A stretch of DNA of 64,000 nt from MGIIb-P sp963934015 (GTDB taxonomy: Archaea; Thermoplasmatota; Poseidoniia; Poseidoniales; Thalassarchaeaceae): contig CAWVWT010000008.1 of the NCBI GenBank assembly GCA_963934015.1, positions 1 through 64,000 of the forward strand, read 5' to 3'. Numbering within the stretch: the stretch's first letter is position 1; the number at the start of each line of letters is the position of its first letter. Both the position numbers and the translations under genes were made by a program. Under the pieces are notes generated by a model. The model saw nothing but the letters and a program-made list of their open reading frames with translations. It was not told the origin of the DNA and made no database searches. Positions 18,210-26,418 of this stretch are shown piece by piece.

Positions 18210-20285
18210 ATGAAGCCCATCGAGACAGTCGCTATCGTAGGTGCCGGAAACATGGGAAGCGGTATTGCTCAGAAGACAGCACAGGAGCAATTTCCAGTCC
18301 AAATGGTTGACCGAGAGCAGCAATGGGTCGCGAGAGGCCAACAGACGATTGCAAAATTGCTTGGTGAAGCTGTGGAACGCCGTATCTTTTCTGAGGCTCA
18401 AATTGAGGAAATTCAAGCGCGGATTACCGGTGTAATCGGTGTCGAAAATGTCGCGGCGGATACAGATCTTGTCATTGAGGCTGTTTTCGAGGATTTTGAT
18501 GTCAAAACGGCTGTTTTCAACACTCTGGATGAGGCTTGTGGTGATGACACAATACTCGCATCAAACACATCATCTCTCAGTGTCAATGCTCTGGCAGAAG
18601 CAACCGCTCGCCCTGACCGATTTATTGGTCTACATTTCTTCTACCATCCTGCCAAGAATCGATTGGTAGAAGTCATCCCCTCTGAATTGTCGAGTGCAGA
18701 AACCATCGCACGCGTAGAGCAATATTGCAAAATGCTTGGAAAAGTGGTTATCATTTGCAAAGATCGCCCAGGTTTTGTTGTCAATCGTTTCTTTGTGCCT
18801 TGGCTCAATGAGGCCTGCTTACTCTTGGAAGAAGGAATTGGGACCACCGCTCAAATCGATGCGGTGGCTTGTGCGGCCTTTGACATCGGTATGGGTCCCT
18901 TCGCTCTGATGAATCTGACTGGACCACCAATTGCTCTTCATTCGACCAATTATCTGGCAGAACAACTCAATACACCGCGCTACACGGGTGCAAAGAGCCT
19001 GGTAGAACTTGTCGACGCCGGTGTCATGTGGGAAATTGATGAGGAAACAGAATGCGACGATGAGGCGGCGAAAGTCATCTCAGAACGATTGCTTGGCCAA
19101 GTATTCGCCGTATCCACACAAATCGTCGCTGAGGAAATCTGTTCCATGGAGGATGTCGACCGAGGTGCAAAAGTCGGTTTGCGGTGGATGAATGGTCCAT
19201 TTGAAATCATGAATGCAATGGGCCTTGAAGAAGCGCATCGCATGGCCAGTGATTATGCCGAACTCGCTGAATTTGATCTACCACCATTTTTCGCAATGAA
19301 AGCAGAATCTGGCCATGATTGGGAATTCAATTTTGTTGATGTAGTACAAACCGGTGGTATTGCAACCGTACGTCTGAATCGTCCCGAAGCAATGAATGCG
19401 CTCAACGAAACACTGGTCGCCCAATTGGGTGCGGTTCTGGATGATTTGAATTCGGATCATTCAGTGACGACAATTGTTCTAGAAGGGGCTGGGAAGGCCT
19501 TTGTTGCTGGAGCAGATGTCAAATTCTTCGTCGACAAAATTCGAGAAGAATCCATCGCGGATATCTATGATTTCACCGCCAACGGTCACGCAGTACTCAA
19601 CAAATTGGAAAACAGCCCCAAAACCACAATTGCCCTGACCACGGGTCTAGCACTTGGGGGTGGGCTTGAACTCGCTCTTGCCTGCGATTATCGGGTCGGC
19701 ACCTATCGTAGTCAGTTCCGTTTTCCCGAGACTAACATCGGCATCTATCCAGGACTCGGTGGGACACAACGAACCGTCCGAATCTGTGGTATTGAAGCCG
19801 CAAGATGGGCCGTGCTTGCTGGAAATTTCGTCGACTCAAAGACTGCAAATGCACTTGGACTTCTCACACATCTTGTCGAACCTGCGGAAGTCGGTCAAAC
19901 CGTGGAAGCAATTTCAGCATCGGGCAAGCCGACGAACAAGTATCCCGGAACACCGCGTGACACAGAACATCCAGTCGCAGCCTTTGCCCGTGCGTTCTAC
20001 AGCGATGACAACATTTCTGGACTAATGAACGGTTCATGCCCTGATGGGTTTGATGCCGAAGATCGCAATGTCAGTCGTCAGTTGAAGTCACTCAGCCGAG
20101 TGGCCCCTATCGCATTGCGAATGGCCAACGAACTACTCGACGGTGCTGTTCAAACAGGAGATGACCTCAATGCGGGTCTGGCTCTTGAACTGTCGAATCT
20201 CAATGATATATTCAACACGGCGGACGCCCTAGAAGGGTTGTCGGCACTCATCGAAGGACGACGGCCAACATACACAAATTCGTGA
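18210..20285 (+). CDS. 3-hydroxyacyl-CoA dehydrogenase/enoyl-CoA hydratase fusion
   Basis: The 691-residue bifunctional enzyme hydrates enoyl-CoA and oxidises the resulting 3-hydroxyacyl-CoA with NAD. The N-terminal dehydrogenase starts with VAIVGAGNMGSG (NAD site), has ASNTSS and the HFFYHPAKN region (His of the catalytic dyad; the common HFFNP is altered), then two helical dimerisation domains up to about residue 370. The C-terminal crotonase domain has AGADVKFF, the oxyanion GGGLELALACDY with the first catalytic Glu, and FPETNIGIYPGLGGTQ with the second. The order (dehydrogenase first) is the archaeal type and opposite to E. coli FadB. It may serve beta-oxidation or, less likely, a 4-carbon CoA pathway. 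Confidence 0.95.
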   Translation: MKPIETVAIVGAGNMGSGIAQKTAQEQFPVQMVDREQQWVARGQQTIAKLLGEAVERRIFSEAQIEEIQARITGVIGVENVAADTDLVIEAVFEDFDVKTAVFNTLDEACGDDTILASNTSSLSVNALAEATARPDRFIGLHFFYHPAKNRLVEVIPSELSSAETIARVEQYCKMLGKVVIICKDRPGFVVNRFFVPWLNEACLLLEEGIGTTAQIDAVACAAFDIGMGPFALMNLTGPPIALHSTNYLAEQLNTPRYTGAKSLVELVDAGVMWEIDEETECDDEAAKVISERLLGQVFAVSTQIVAEEICSMEDVDRGAKVGLRWMNGPFEIMNAMGLEEAHRMASDYAELAEFDLPPFFAMKAESGHDWEFNFVDVVQTGGIATVRLNRPEAMNALNETLVAQLGAVLDDLNSDHSVTTIVLEGAGKAFVAGADVKFFVDKIREESIADIYDFTANGHAVLNKLENSPKTTIALTTGLALGGGLELALACDYRVGTYRSQFRFPETNIGIYPGLGGTQRTVRICGIEAARWAVLAGNFVDSKTANALGLLTHLVEPAEVGQTVEAISASGKPTNKYPGTPRDTEHPVAAFARAFYSDDNISGLMNGSCPDGFDAEDRNVSRQLKSLSRVAPIALRMANELLDGAVQTGDDLNAGLALELSNLNDIFNTADALEGLSALIEGRRPTYTNS

Positions 20286-20340
20286 ATTGTGACACCGAAG
20301 CCATCATCACCTACACCATGTGTCGCGGTGTGGGGATTGA

Positions 20341-20733
20341 ATGCAACCGGACCCATCCCAATCGCCGGCCATGCAGGACAGCGTTGTCGGAGGAAATCTG
20401 CATACAGGGAATGTTGTTCACAACCACTACCATGCTGCGGCTCAACCAGTTGTCCAACAAGTGCCTGCCCAAGTCGCCATGCAGCAAACCTACACCCCTG
20501 CTGCAACTTACATTCCACAAACAGGATCCAAAGATGTTGTTGTGGCCTATCTGCTGTGGTTCTTCCTCGGCCTAATTGGTGGACATCGCTTCTATCTGGG
20601 TCACGTAGGGCTGGGAATCCTGTATTTTTTCACGTTCGGCGGATTTGGTATTGGTTGGATCATTGATGCGCTCATAATGCCTCAATTGGTCCGTCAGGCC
20701 AACAACCCAAACCAAATTATCATCATTCGATGA
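20341..20733 (+). CDS. TM2 domain membrane protein
   Basis: The 130-residue protein has a Gln/Pro/Thr-rich N-terminal region (about 60 residues) followed by a TM2 domain: DVVVAYLLWFFLGLIGGHRFYLG, a short turn with GLGILYFFTFGGFGIGWIIDAL, and a polar end. The G-HRFYLG and G-G-IGWIIDA spacing is diagnostic for TM2. These proteins are small two-helix membrane proteins of unknown function. ATG 20341 is used; ATG 20371 is an alternative. It follows the CoA enzyme by 55 bases. Confidence 0.9.
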   Translation: MQPDPSQSPAMQDSVVGGNLHTGNVVHNHYHAAAQPVVQQVPAQVAMQQTYTPAATYIPQTGSKDVVVAYLLWFFLGLIGGHRFYLGHVGLGILYFFTFGGFGIGWIIDALIMPQLVRQANNPNQIIIIR

Positions 20734-20829
20734 TTAGAGTTTGGACTCTGACTTTTTTCGCTCAAGCGCTTTGAGTTTCTCATATTCTTCTTCCAATTCA
20801 TCAATCCAATTCTGTAACCATGTATCCAT
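20734..20829 (-). CDS. 31-residue charged micro-ORF
   Basis: This short reverse-strand frame starts at ATG 20829 (MDTWLQNWIDELEEEYEKLK) and ends KKSESKL at TAA 20734-20736, directly next to the TM2 stop. A perfect GGAGGT lies at 20836-20841, 6 bases before the ATG. A TATA-like TAAATATAAAAG lies at 20871-20882, about 20 bases upstream of the expected transcript start. The peptide would be one amphipathic helix, strongly acidic then basic, without a membrane segment. The paired signals make it more than a chance frame, but I know no family for it. Confidence 0.5.
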   Translation of the reverse strand: MDTWLQNWIDELEEEYEKLKALERKKSESKL

Positions 20830-20870
20830 GTGTATACCTCCAACCAGTGTGGATAGTAAACCTGTGTTGG

Positions 20871-20882
20871 CTTTTATATTTA
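20871..20882 (-). promoter_or_regulatory. TATA-like element before the micro-ORF
   Basis: The reverse strand reads TAAATATAAAAG, centred about 47 bases upstream of ATG 20829. That leaves a leader of about 20 bases containing GGAGGT. The same AT-rich patch could also contribute to the divergent HxlR-type gene, which has its own TTTAAATTA at 20901-20909. Confidence 0.45.
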
Positions 20883-20955
20883 GACTGTGGAGTTGTAAGG
20901 TTTAAATTAAGGTGCAACTTCCACACCACGTTACTTGAATAACACCGCGGTGAAT

Positions 20956-21411
20956 ATGATGCCTGAGCCCTCGATGACTTTGAAGCCTGAAGATATGTTA
21001 GAGATTGAATCCAGTATCGTAACAACCGAAGGAATGGGTGCGAGAATTCGTCAAATTCTTGGTAATCATCACACTGGAGAGCATGACGTCGCTTGGGATG
21101 TTAAAGCCTCTGTTGAGGCACTAGATGTTTTTACCAGTCGTTGGACAATTGAAATTCTCGCAACATTGTATATCGCAGGTGAACGCCGTTTTAATGAACT
21201 ACGAAAGTTGTTAGTTGGAATCTCAAGCCGGACACTTTCAGATAAGCTTAGCAAATGTACAGAGAATGGGTTAATCGATCGGATTGTGATGGAGGGTCCA
21301 CCGATTCGAGTTACCTATCGTTTGACCGAGCATGGTCTACGTGCGGGTCGTTTGTTGGGTCCATTGGTAGCCTACATGAAATTACAGAAGGGTTCCGTCC
21401 AACAAGAATAG
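20956..21411 (+). CDS. HxlR-type winged-helix transcriptional regulator
   Basis: The frame opens with TTG 20935, but ATG 20956, 20959 or 20974 are better starts. About 150 residues. Residues from WTIEILATLYIAGERRFNEL through ISSRTLSDKLSKCTENGLIDR to YRLTEHGLRAG match the HxlR winged helix: a W-x-x-x-I-L opening, F-E/N-L-R-K-L-L-x-G-I-S recognition helix and a wing ending in Y-x-L-T-x-x-G. Members bind DNA as dimers and often sense redox or small electrophiles. No cysteine suited to that is seen. The ligand is unknown. Confidence 0.9.
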   Translation: MMPEPSMTLKPEDMLEIESSIVTTEGMGARIRQILGNHHTGEHDVAWDVKASVEALDVFTSRWTIEILATLYIAGERRFNELRKLLVGISSRTLSDKLSKCTENGLIDRIVMEGPPIRVTYRLTEHGLRAGRLLGPLVAYMKLQKGSVQQE

Positions 21412-21485
21412 ACGGAGCATAGAGCACTCTGTGTCCGAACACTGGACCAATTCCTTCAATAAGCACTGAATCCTTAAGGAATTTG

Positions 21486-22127
21486 ATGGCACTGCTACAG
21501 CAATGGCACCGGCAGCGGCCTTGGCTCATGGCTGGGGTGGCTGCAGTAGGTGCCAGCCTTGGTGCTGTGATGCCGTGGAATTGGGCGGCTTCTGGGGTCA
21601 TCTCAACCCGCGAGGCAAATCCTTGGGAGCACCCTCTTCGCCAGCGTATCTTACAGGTTCTTGATTCACAACCTGGTTTGGCTTATCGTGAATTGCAGCG
21701 TGAACTTGGTGCTGCAAACGGAACGCTTCGTCACCATCTCGATGTACTCATTACCAATCGTTCGATTACCGTGATTCCTGTCAATGGACGATCTTGCCAT
21801 TATGCGGGAGCTCCACAACAAATCGAAATCCTCCGTGAAATGAATGTTGGTGATTCAGAAAAAGCGGCGCGGATGATGCCTGTTGGCCTCTCAGGTGCCC
21901 AGCGGATTGTTGTGGCACGTCTGATGAAGACACCGCAACCGAAGAGTCAGGCTGAACTTAGTCGAGAATTGGGACGATCCCGTGCCACAGTGCATTCTGC
22001 AATCAAAGTCTTGCGCCGACGTGGAATCATTCACAGCCACGACCTCAAATTAGCACCCCATTTGGAAGGTCTACAGGCCTCTGGTGTCGAGTATGAGTGG
22101 CTTGACGAACGGCCTCTGCCAGAATAA
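21486..22127 (+). CDS. Membrane-anchored tandem winged-helix regulator
   Basis: About 213 residues from ATG 21486. Residues 12-38 are a hydrophobic segment (WLMAGVAAVGASLGAVMPW) that should anchor the protein in the membrane. A first winged helix follows (PLRQRILQVLDSQPGLAYREL, NGTLRHHLDVL) and then a second (AQRIVVARLMKTP, SQAELSRELGRSRATVHSAI, LRRRGIIHSH). This is an ArsR/MarR-like DNA-binding pair with the N-terminus in the membrane. It could act as a one-component membrane-linked regulator. The signal and target are unknown. Confidence 0.82.
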   Translation: MALLQQWHRQRPWLMAGVAAVGASLGAVMPWNWAASGVISTREANPWEHPLRQRILQVLDSQPGLAYRELQRELGAANGTLRHHLDVLITNRSITVIPVNGRSCHYAGAPQQIEILREMNVGDSEKAARMMPVGLSGAQRIVVARLMKTPQPKSQAELSRELGRSRATVHSAIKVLRRRGIIHSHDLKLAPHLEGLQASGVEYEWLDERPLPE

Positions 22128-22217
22128 TCCCGTGTTGCTGTATGAGACGACATAGTTAGGGCTGAAGCACTTCTGATGTCGGAGGGGTTTTGAGCCCCCC
22201 TGTTACGGACATGACCT

Positions 22218-23312
22218 ATGTTGAACATGCGATTGGCCGAGCAGCCTGCACCAGCGGGCAGCCGTGATGTCAATCAACTGGTCGGTTGGTTGCTCGATAC
22301 GCTTGAATTCGTACGCCGCAGTGGGGATGAATGGACCGGTGAAGGTATTCATTCCCCAATCCACAGAATTCTCTGTGAGCATATGCTTGCAAATCCAGGC
22401 GATGGGTGGGATGCACAGACCTTGGGTGATGAACTGGGTCTTTCTCCAACCGCAATTCAATATCAATTGAGTAAACTCAACGAATGCGGACTCACGGCAG
22501 CTGTCAATCGCGATGGGTGGCGCGTGCATCACCTCAGGAACGGTTCACTATCCAATGCAGTTGAAATCATGGCTGCTGAAGCACGGCTGGTATTGGATCA
22601 GCGACTCAGGTCCCTAGAAGATTGGATGACTGAAAGCGAGACGAGAATGACCATTGTATCCGAGAAGAAAGATGATGCTTCATTTCACATTCAAATTCGC
22701 GGACGAGCACCGCTCATCAAAGGCCAGGATGAGATGGATGCATTCCTTCTTGATCTCGGATTATTGGGGGATCGCGTTCGACGTCCTGCAGACGGTAGCC
22801 CCCCCCTTGGACGACTCATGTTTGAACATCTACTCACGGCCCACACTCCACTTTCCCTTGATGAAGCATTGGAAAATTGGGGTACTACTCGACCTCGTCT
22901 CACCCGCACATTAGATCGGTTCAGGGCAGCAGGTCTTGCAGAGCGGGTCCCTCGACTAGATCGATTGCCAGTTACCTTGTGGTCAGCACTACAGGCACAG
23001 TATGGCCGAAGAGGTGGAGACTGGTTGATGAAGAAAGGTGGACTCTCCCGAATTGATGAAAAAGTCGCCAAAAAGGTCGTCAAGTCTCTAGATTCAGGTT
23101 CTTTCAATGTGGCCGCATGTGAGAAAATGTTCGCAACCGTCCCTCCAAATGACCTAATGTTGTTACTAAACTTGCTCGGTGGAAAATTACCAATTGGCTG
23201 GCGTCTGTGTGGTGCTAAAGCAAACCAAGTCTGCGAACGAGTATTGGCAAAATCAGATCGGACTTTCAGGCGGATAAAGAGAGTGGCAGAGACATTGGAA
23301 AAAGTAATTTAA
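22218..23312 (+). CDS. Winged-helix/ArsR-like regulator with C-terminal extension
   Basis: The 364-residue soluble protein has a winged helix at about residues 46-110 (IHRILCEHMLANPGDGWDAQ, LGLSPTAIQYQLSKLNECGL, GWRVHHLRNG). A linker helix with a small beta insertion follows, then a second helix-turn-helix-like segment near residues 200-245 (SLDEALENWGTTRPRLTRTL, AAGLAERV). The last 100 residues are helical and basic. It is the third regulator in a row, after short gaps, so it could be co-expressed with the preceding genes. Specific function is not recognised. Confidence 0.78.
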   Translation: MLNMRLAEQPAPAGSRDVNQLVGWLLDTLEFVRRSGDEWTGEGIHSPIHRILCEHMLANPGDGWDAQTLGDELGLSPTAIQYQLSKLNECGLTAAVNRDGWRVHHLRNGSLSNAVEIMAAEARLVLDQRLRSLEDWMTESETRMTIVSEKKDDASFHIQIRGRAPLIKGQDEMDAFLLDLGLLGDRVRRPADGSPPLGRLMFEHLLTAHTPLSLDEALENWGTTRPRLTRTLDRFRAAGLAERVPRLDRLPVTLWSALQAQYGRRGGDWLMKKGGLSRIDEKVAKKVVKSLDSGSFNVAACEKMFATVPPNDLMLLLNLLGGKLPIGWRLCGAKANQVCERVLAKSDRTFRRIKRVAETLEKVI

Positions 23313-23356
23313 TCGATTTAAGTGTCTTTTTAATAATTAAATAATTATCTTCTTTT
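23313..23356. terminator. AT-rich convergent terminator region
   Basis: This 44-base gap separates the ends of two convergent genes. On the plus strand it holds two T runs (GTCTTTTTAA and TTCTTTTTTAA) and the repeat AATAATTA twice in tandem. T-rich tracts are the usual archaeal termination signal, so this probably ends the regulator transcript. The minus strand lacks a comparable T run. Confidence 0.55.
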
Positions 23357-24400
23357 TTAACGCTTGTACTCATGGTTTTTCAGGCCTTCAGCCATAGCAA
23401 TTGCTTCGGGTACTGCCAATGTATTGTGGCGTCGACTAGAGTATGCATCGAAGGCAATATTCAGTGGCTCCCCAATTAATCGGAAATCCTTGATTGCATG
23501 TAGGTGTGGCCTCAATTCGCGGCCACCGGGGAGTCCTTTGGTGAATGATATTGCATGTTGTTTCATGTTTCGGGCCGCGTATGGGCCCCCAATTTCGTCG
23601 ACCAACTCAACATAGCGATTCCAAGCCCAGTGTTTTTGGCCAGCCTCACCTAAGTTCCCCCAGGGGGCATCAAAATCCTCCCAGCCTAGTTCTGCCTTGA
23701 TGCGACCAAAAATACATGGATCTCCAATAGCACCCCGACCAATCATCAACCCCGAGGCCCCAGTCACCTCCAGACACAGTGCAGCACTACGTGAATCGAC
23801 GATATCACCATTGGCGATGACTGGTACACCATAGGGTTCTACGATTTCAACGACTTTTCGAATCAAGTCCCAATCAGCGACACCCCGATATTTCTGTGCG
23901 AGTGTGCGACCATGGACACAGATACGCAGTACACCCAACTGTGCACAGCGCTCTGCGATTTCGAGGACGTTTATTGCCCCTTGTCCAATACCCAATCGCA
24001 TCTTCACAGACACTGGGGATTCACTGGCTTCGATACAGCGCGACACCATGGAAATCAAATTATCAGGGTCTGCCATCATCGCTGCACCTGCGCAGGTCTT
24101 GGTAACCTTGGGTGCTGGACAACCAAAGTTGAGATCGATGGCGTCAGCATTTTTCGATAACAAGCGAGCTGTTTCAACCATCTCATCTTCAATGCCACCA
24201 AAAATCTGTGGAATGAAAGGAGATTCACTCGAATGTGTTTCGACCTTGGCCCATGATTTTGCATTTTTCCGGCTAAGCCCGCTCGCAGCAGTGAATTCGG
24301 TAGATGTGAAATCAGCCCCCGCCTCTCGAGCAAGTAAGCGGTATGCAACATCGGTAACACCTGCCATCGGTGCGAGGAACAATGGCACTTGCTCAGGCAT
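23357..24400 (-). CDS. dus: tRNA-dihydrouridine synthase
   Basis: This FMN enzyme reduces uridine in the tRNA D-loop. The 347-residue protein opens with LFLAPMAGVTDVAYRLLAREAG, the Dus FMN-site signature. It has DLNFGCPAPKV and then KTCAGAAMM with the catalytic cysteine, VSVKMRLGI, CVHGRT, PVIANGDI and a final FMN phosphate site (GLMIGRGAIGDP). The C-terminal helical tRNA-binding domain includes MKQHAISFTKGLPGG. It is preceded by GAGGTGG, 5 bases from ATG 24400, after a 22-base gap from uS2, so it is probably translated from the uS2 transcript. Confidence 0.95.
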   Translation of the reverse strand: MPEQVPLFLAPMAGVTDVAYRLLAREAGADFTSTEFTAASGLSRKNAKSWAKVETHSSESPFIPQIFGGIEDEMVETARLLSKNADAIDLNFGCPAPKVTKTCAGAAMMADPDNLISMVSRCIEASESPVSVKMRLGIGQGAINVLEIAERCAQLGVLRICVHGRTLAQKYRGVADWDLIRKVVEIVEPYGVPVIANGDIVDSRSAALCLEVTGASGLMIGRGAIGDPCIFGRIKAELGWEDFDAPWGNLGEAGQKHWAWNRYVELVDEIGGPYAARNMKQHAISFTKGLPGGRELRPHLHAIKDFRLIGEPLNIAFDAYSSRRHNTLAVPEAIAMAEGLKNHEYKR

Positions 24401-24412
24401 GATTCCACCTCA

Positions 24413-24426
24413 CTGAGTCGACTCAG
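24413..24426. repeat. Perfect 14-bp palindrome at rps2/dus junction
   Basis: CTGAGTCGACTCAG overlaps the uS2 stop codon and lies just upstream of the dus Shine-Dalgarno. It could form a 5-6 bp RNA hairpin or be a DNA site. No function is known. Confidence 0.35.
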
Positions 24427-25031
24427 AAAGTGGATTCCCATTCAGCGACTTCTTGCATTGCAGCCCATGTATCATCATCCATGGTACCACGCGCCTTGAG
24501 AACTTCGCGGGAAAGTAGCCAGTAGATTAGAGACAAGCTCTGACGTCCCTTGTTATTGGCAGGTAAACAGATATCTACATTTCGAAGGGTATTGTTGGCA
24601 TCACAGATGGCAACAACTGGTAGACCTGTACTCACTGCTTCTGAAAGCGATTGTTGATCTGCTTGCGGGTCTGTTACAAGGATGAGTTCTGGTTCGATGT
24701 ATGTGCGAAGTCGCGGATTGGTTAGAGTACCTGGGATGAATCGCCCAACGATGTGCATAGCACCAATCGCTTGCGCGAATTTACGGGCAGGTCGCTGCCC
24801 ATACTGCCGTGCACTGACGACAAGAATGCGACTTGCATCATACCGGTTGAGAAACTGTGTGACAACTCGCATCCGAGCATCGGTTTGTTCTAAATCAATC
24901 AAATGCAGTCCGGAGCCATCACCTGGCTCAGCACTGAGGAAAGGTTTCATGTCCGCACTCTTCTGAAGAGCACCAATGTGAACCTTGTGAACCTCGTAGG
25001 TTTCATGAGGTACTAACATTGATTCGGTCAT
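24423..25031 (-). CDS. rps2: 30S ribosomal protein uS2 (archaeal S2)
   Basis: This is a small-subunit ribosomal protein. The frame opens at 25091, but ATG 25031 (MTESMLVPHETYEVHKVHIG) matches the family start, giving 202 residues. Recognisable segments are HIGALQKSADMKPFL, GLHLIDLEQTDARMRV, ILVVSARQYGQRPARKFA, GRFIPGTLTNP, PELILVTDPQADQQSLSEA, PVVAICDANNTL and VDICLPANNKGRQSLSLIYWLL. It lies apart from the usual archaeal S9/RpoK/enolase neighbourhood. Dus follows on the same strand. Confidence 0.96.
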   Translation of the reverse strand: MTESMLVPHETYEVHKVHIGALQKSADMKPFLSAEPGDGSGLHLIDLEQTDARMRVVTQFLNRYDASRILVVSARQYGQRPARKFAQAIGAMHIVGRFIPGTLTNPRLRTYIEPELILVTDPQADQQSLSEAVSTGLPVVAICDANNTLRNVDICLPANNKGRQSLSLIYWLLSREVLKARGTMDDDTWAAMQEVAEWESTF

Positions 25032-25182
25032 TTCGAAGCCTCGTGCGGCCTCGCCACCCACCCTCTCTTCATAACCGCTTCGCTCGAGCACGTGCGATTT
25101 TTAGACGCAGTTACCCGAATAGAAGTAGAATGTCAATCAGGTGGGGGTTTGCGAGGCAAACCGGAATAACGCTTAACGTGCG

Positions 25183-26418
25183 ATGGTTTTTGATTGTTCC
25201 ATGGGCGGAGGTAAATCGGCTGATACCCCCCTAGAACTTTCTGGGTCAATTGCTGAAGGGAATCTTCGAGATGATGGTTTTTGGGTGAATTTACAAGGTG
25301 TGGCTCTACCGGTTTCAGCATCGGATTTGGAGAGACATACCTACTGTCCAGTTTCTTGGCAATTGTCCAAAGCCGGTGTAAGCGGCGAAGGTGATGCATT
25401 GGAACAAGGTAGGCTTGCACATGATCGCATACACAAGAAAATGGTCGATTACAAACGCTCAGAAAATCAGGCATCACAAGACATGGTCATCTGGTCTTGG
25501 TGGATTACTGTGGTTTGTGCCCTCTCTGCCGATTCTGCGGCATTTTTCTTCGTCAGTGATGGTACAATTTCAGAAGAATTCATCAAGGATGTTGGTAAGT
25601 ATCTCATCATATTGGCTGCTATCTGGTTGGTGTTAGCAATCATGCTCATCTCGTTGCCTTGGCGTCGCTGGTTGGGCTGGCCCTTCGGATTGGCACAACC
25701 ACCGAAAGTCGATGATAGTGGGTTGCAAAATGAGAATATGATTTCTCCGTTTGATACCGGCAATGGTAGTGACTTTGGTAAAGGTGGAATAGCAGAATCT
25801 CGGTTACTATTGGCATCCATTGCTGTCGCCTTACATGGATTGGCAATTTATTGGGCCACAAATAGAACGGTGCTGACATTTTCACTCATTGTGGTTACAT
25901 TGGCATGGTTACTGTTCTCTGCTTGGCAATTACATAAGTCACTCATATCCGGTCAACAATCATTTAGTGCCAGAGAAGATGCTGGGTTATCAAAGACTGA
26001 CATATTGTCTTACAGTGATGATTCTGGTGAAAGTGCGGCCTTACTCTCCGATGAAAAAATTGGGTTGCGAGGCCGACCTGATCAAATCGTAAAGATTGAC
26101 GACCAATTCATCCCTGTTGAACAGAAAACGGGGAAAATACCAATGAAACCCCATGATAGTCATCGAATGCAATTACTTGCCTACCTCCATCTTGTAAACG
26201 AGACCACCGGATCAGCACCTGAATATGGAATCCTTCGCTATGGGGGTGAGGCTTTGTACACTGTTGCATGGGATGATTCTGCTAAGATTGATCTCTATTC
26301 CTCAATTCAAGAAATTCAGCGACTCATGGTTGAAGGAGGGGCCAAACGAAATCATGAGAGGGTTGGAAAGTGCCGGAATTGCTCTCGCAGAGCGAAGTGC
26401 CCACAGAGCTTGGTATGA
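25183..26418 (+). CDS. Cas4/RecB-like PD-(D/E)XK nuclease split by a four-helix membrane insert
   Basis: The 411-residue protein has the landmarks of Cas4/Dna2-type nucleases. An N-terminal iron-sulfur Cys is in HTYCPVSW (C55), an early His in GRLAHDRIHK (H80), and the nuclease core has GRPDQIV (D300), PVEQKTGK (E313, K315) and RMQLLAYLHL (Q330, Y334). The C-terminal cluster cysteines are KCRNCSRRAKC (C397, C400, C406). Between H80 and D300 lie four hydrophobic helices (about 101-124, 139-160, 206-226, 229-249) with an acidic Gly-rich loop. The catalytic core would therefore be tethered to the membrane. No CRISPR array or other cas gene is nearby. The DNA-processing role is inferred. Its stop abuts a convergent stop. 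Confidence 0.85.
   Translation: MVFDCSMGGGKSADTPLELSGSIAEGNLRDDGFWVNLQGVALPVSASDLERHTYCPVSWQLSKAGVSGEGDALEQGRLAHDRIHKKMVDYKRSENQASQDMVIWSWWITVVCALSADSAAFFFVSDGTISEEFIKDVGKYLIILAAIWLVLAIMLISLPWRRWLGWPFGLAQPPKVDDSGLQNENMISPFDTGNGSDFGKGGIAESRLLLASIAVALHGLAIYWATNRTVLTFSLIVVTLAWLLFSAWQLHKSLISGQQSFSAREDAGLSKTDILSYSDDSGESAALLSDEKIGLRGRPDQIVKIDDQFIPVEQKTGKIPMKPHDSHRMQLLAYLHLVNETTGSAPEYGILRYGGEALYTVAWDDSAKIDLYSSIQEIQRLMVEGGAKRNHERVGKCRNCSRRAKCPQSLV

Noticed and set aside
25183..26418. CRISPR locus around the Cas4-like gene
   Set aside because: No repeat-spacer array or other cas gene was found in the window; both neighbours are ordinary genes.
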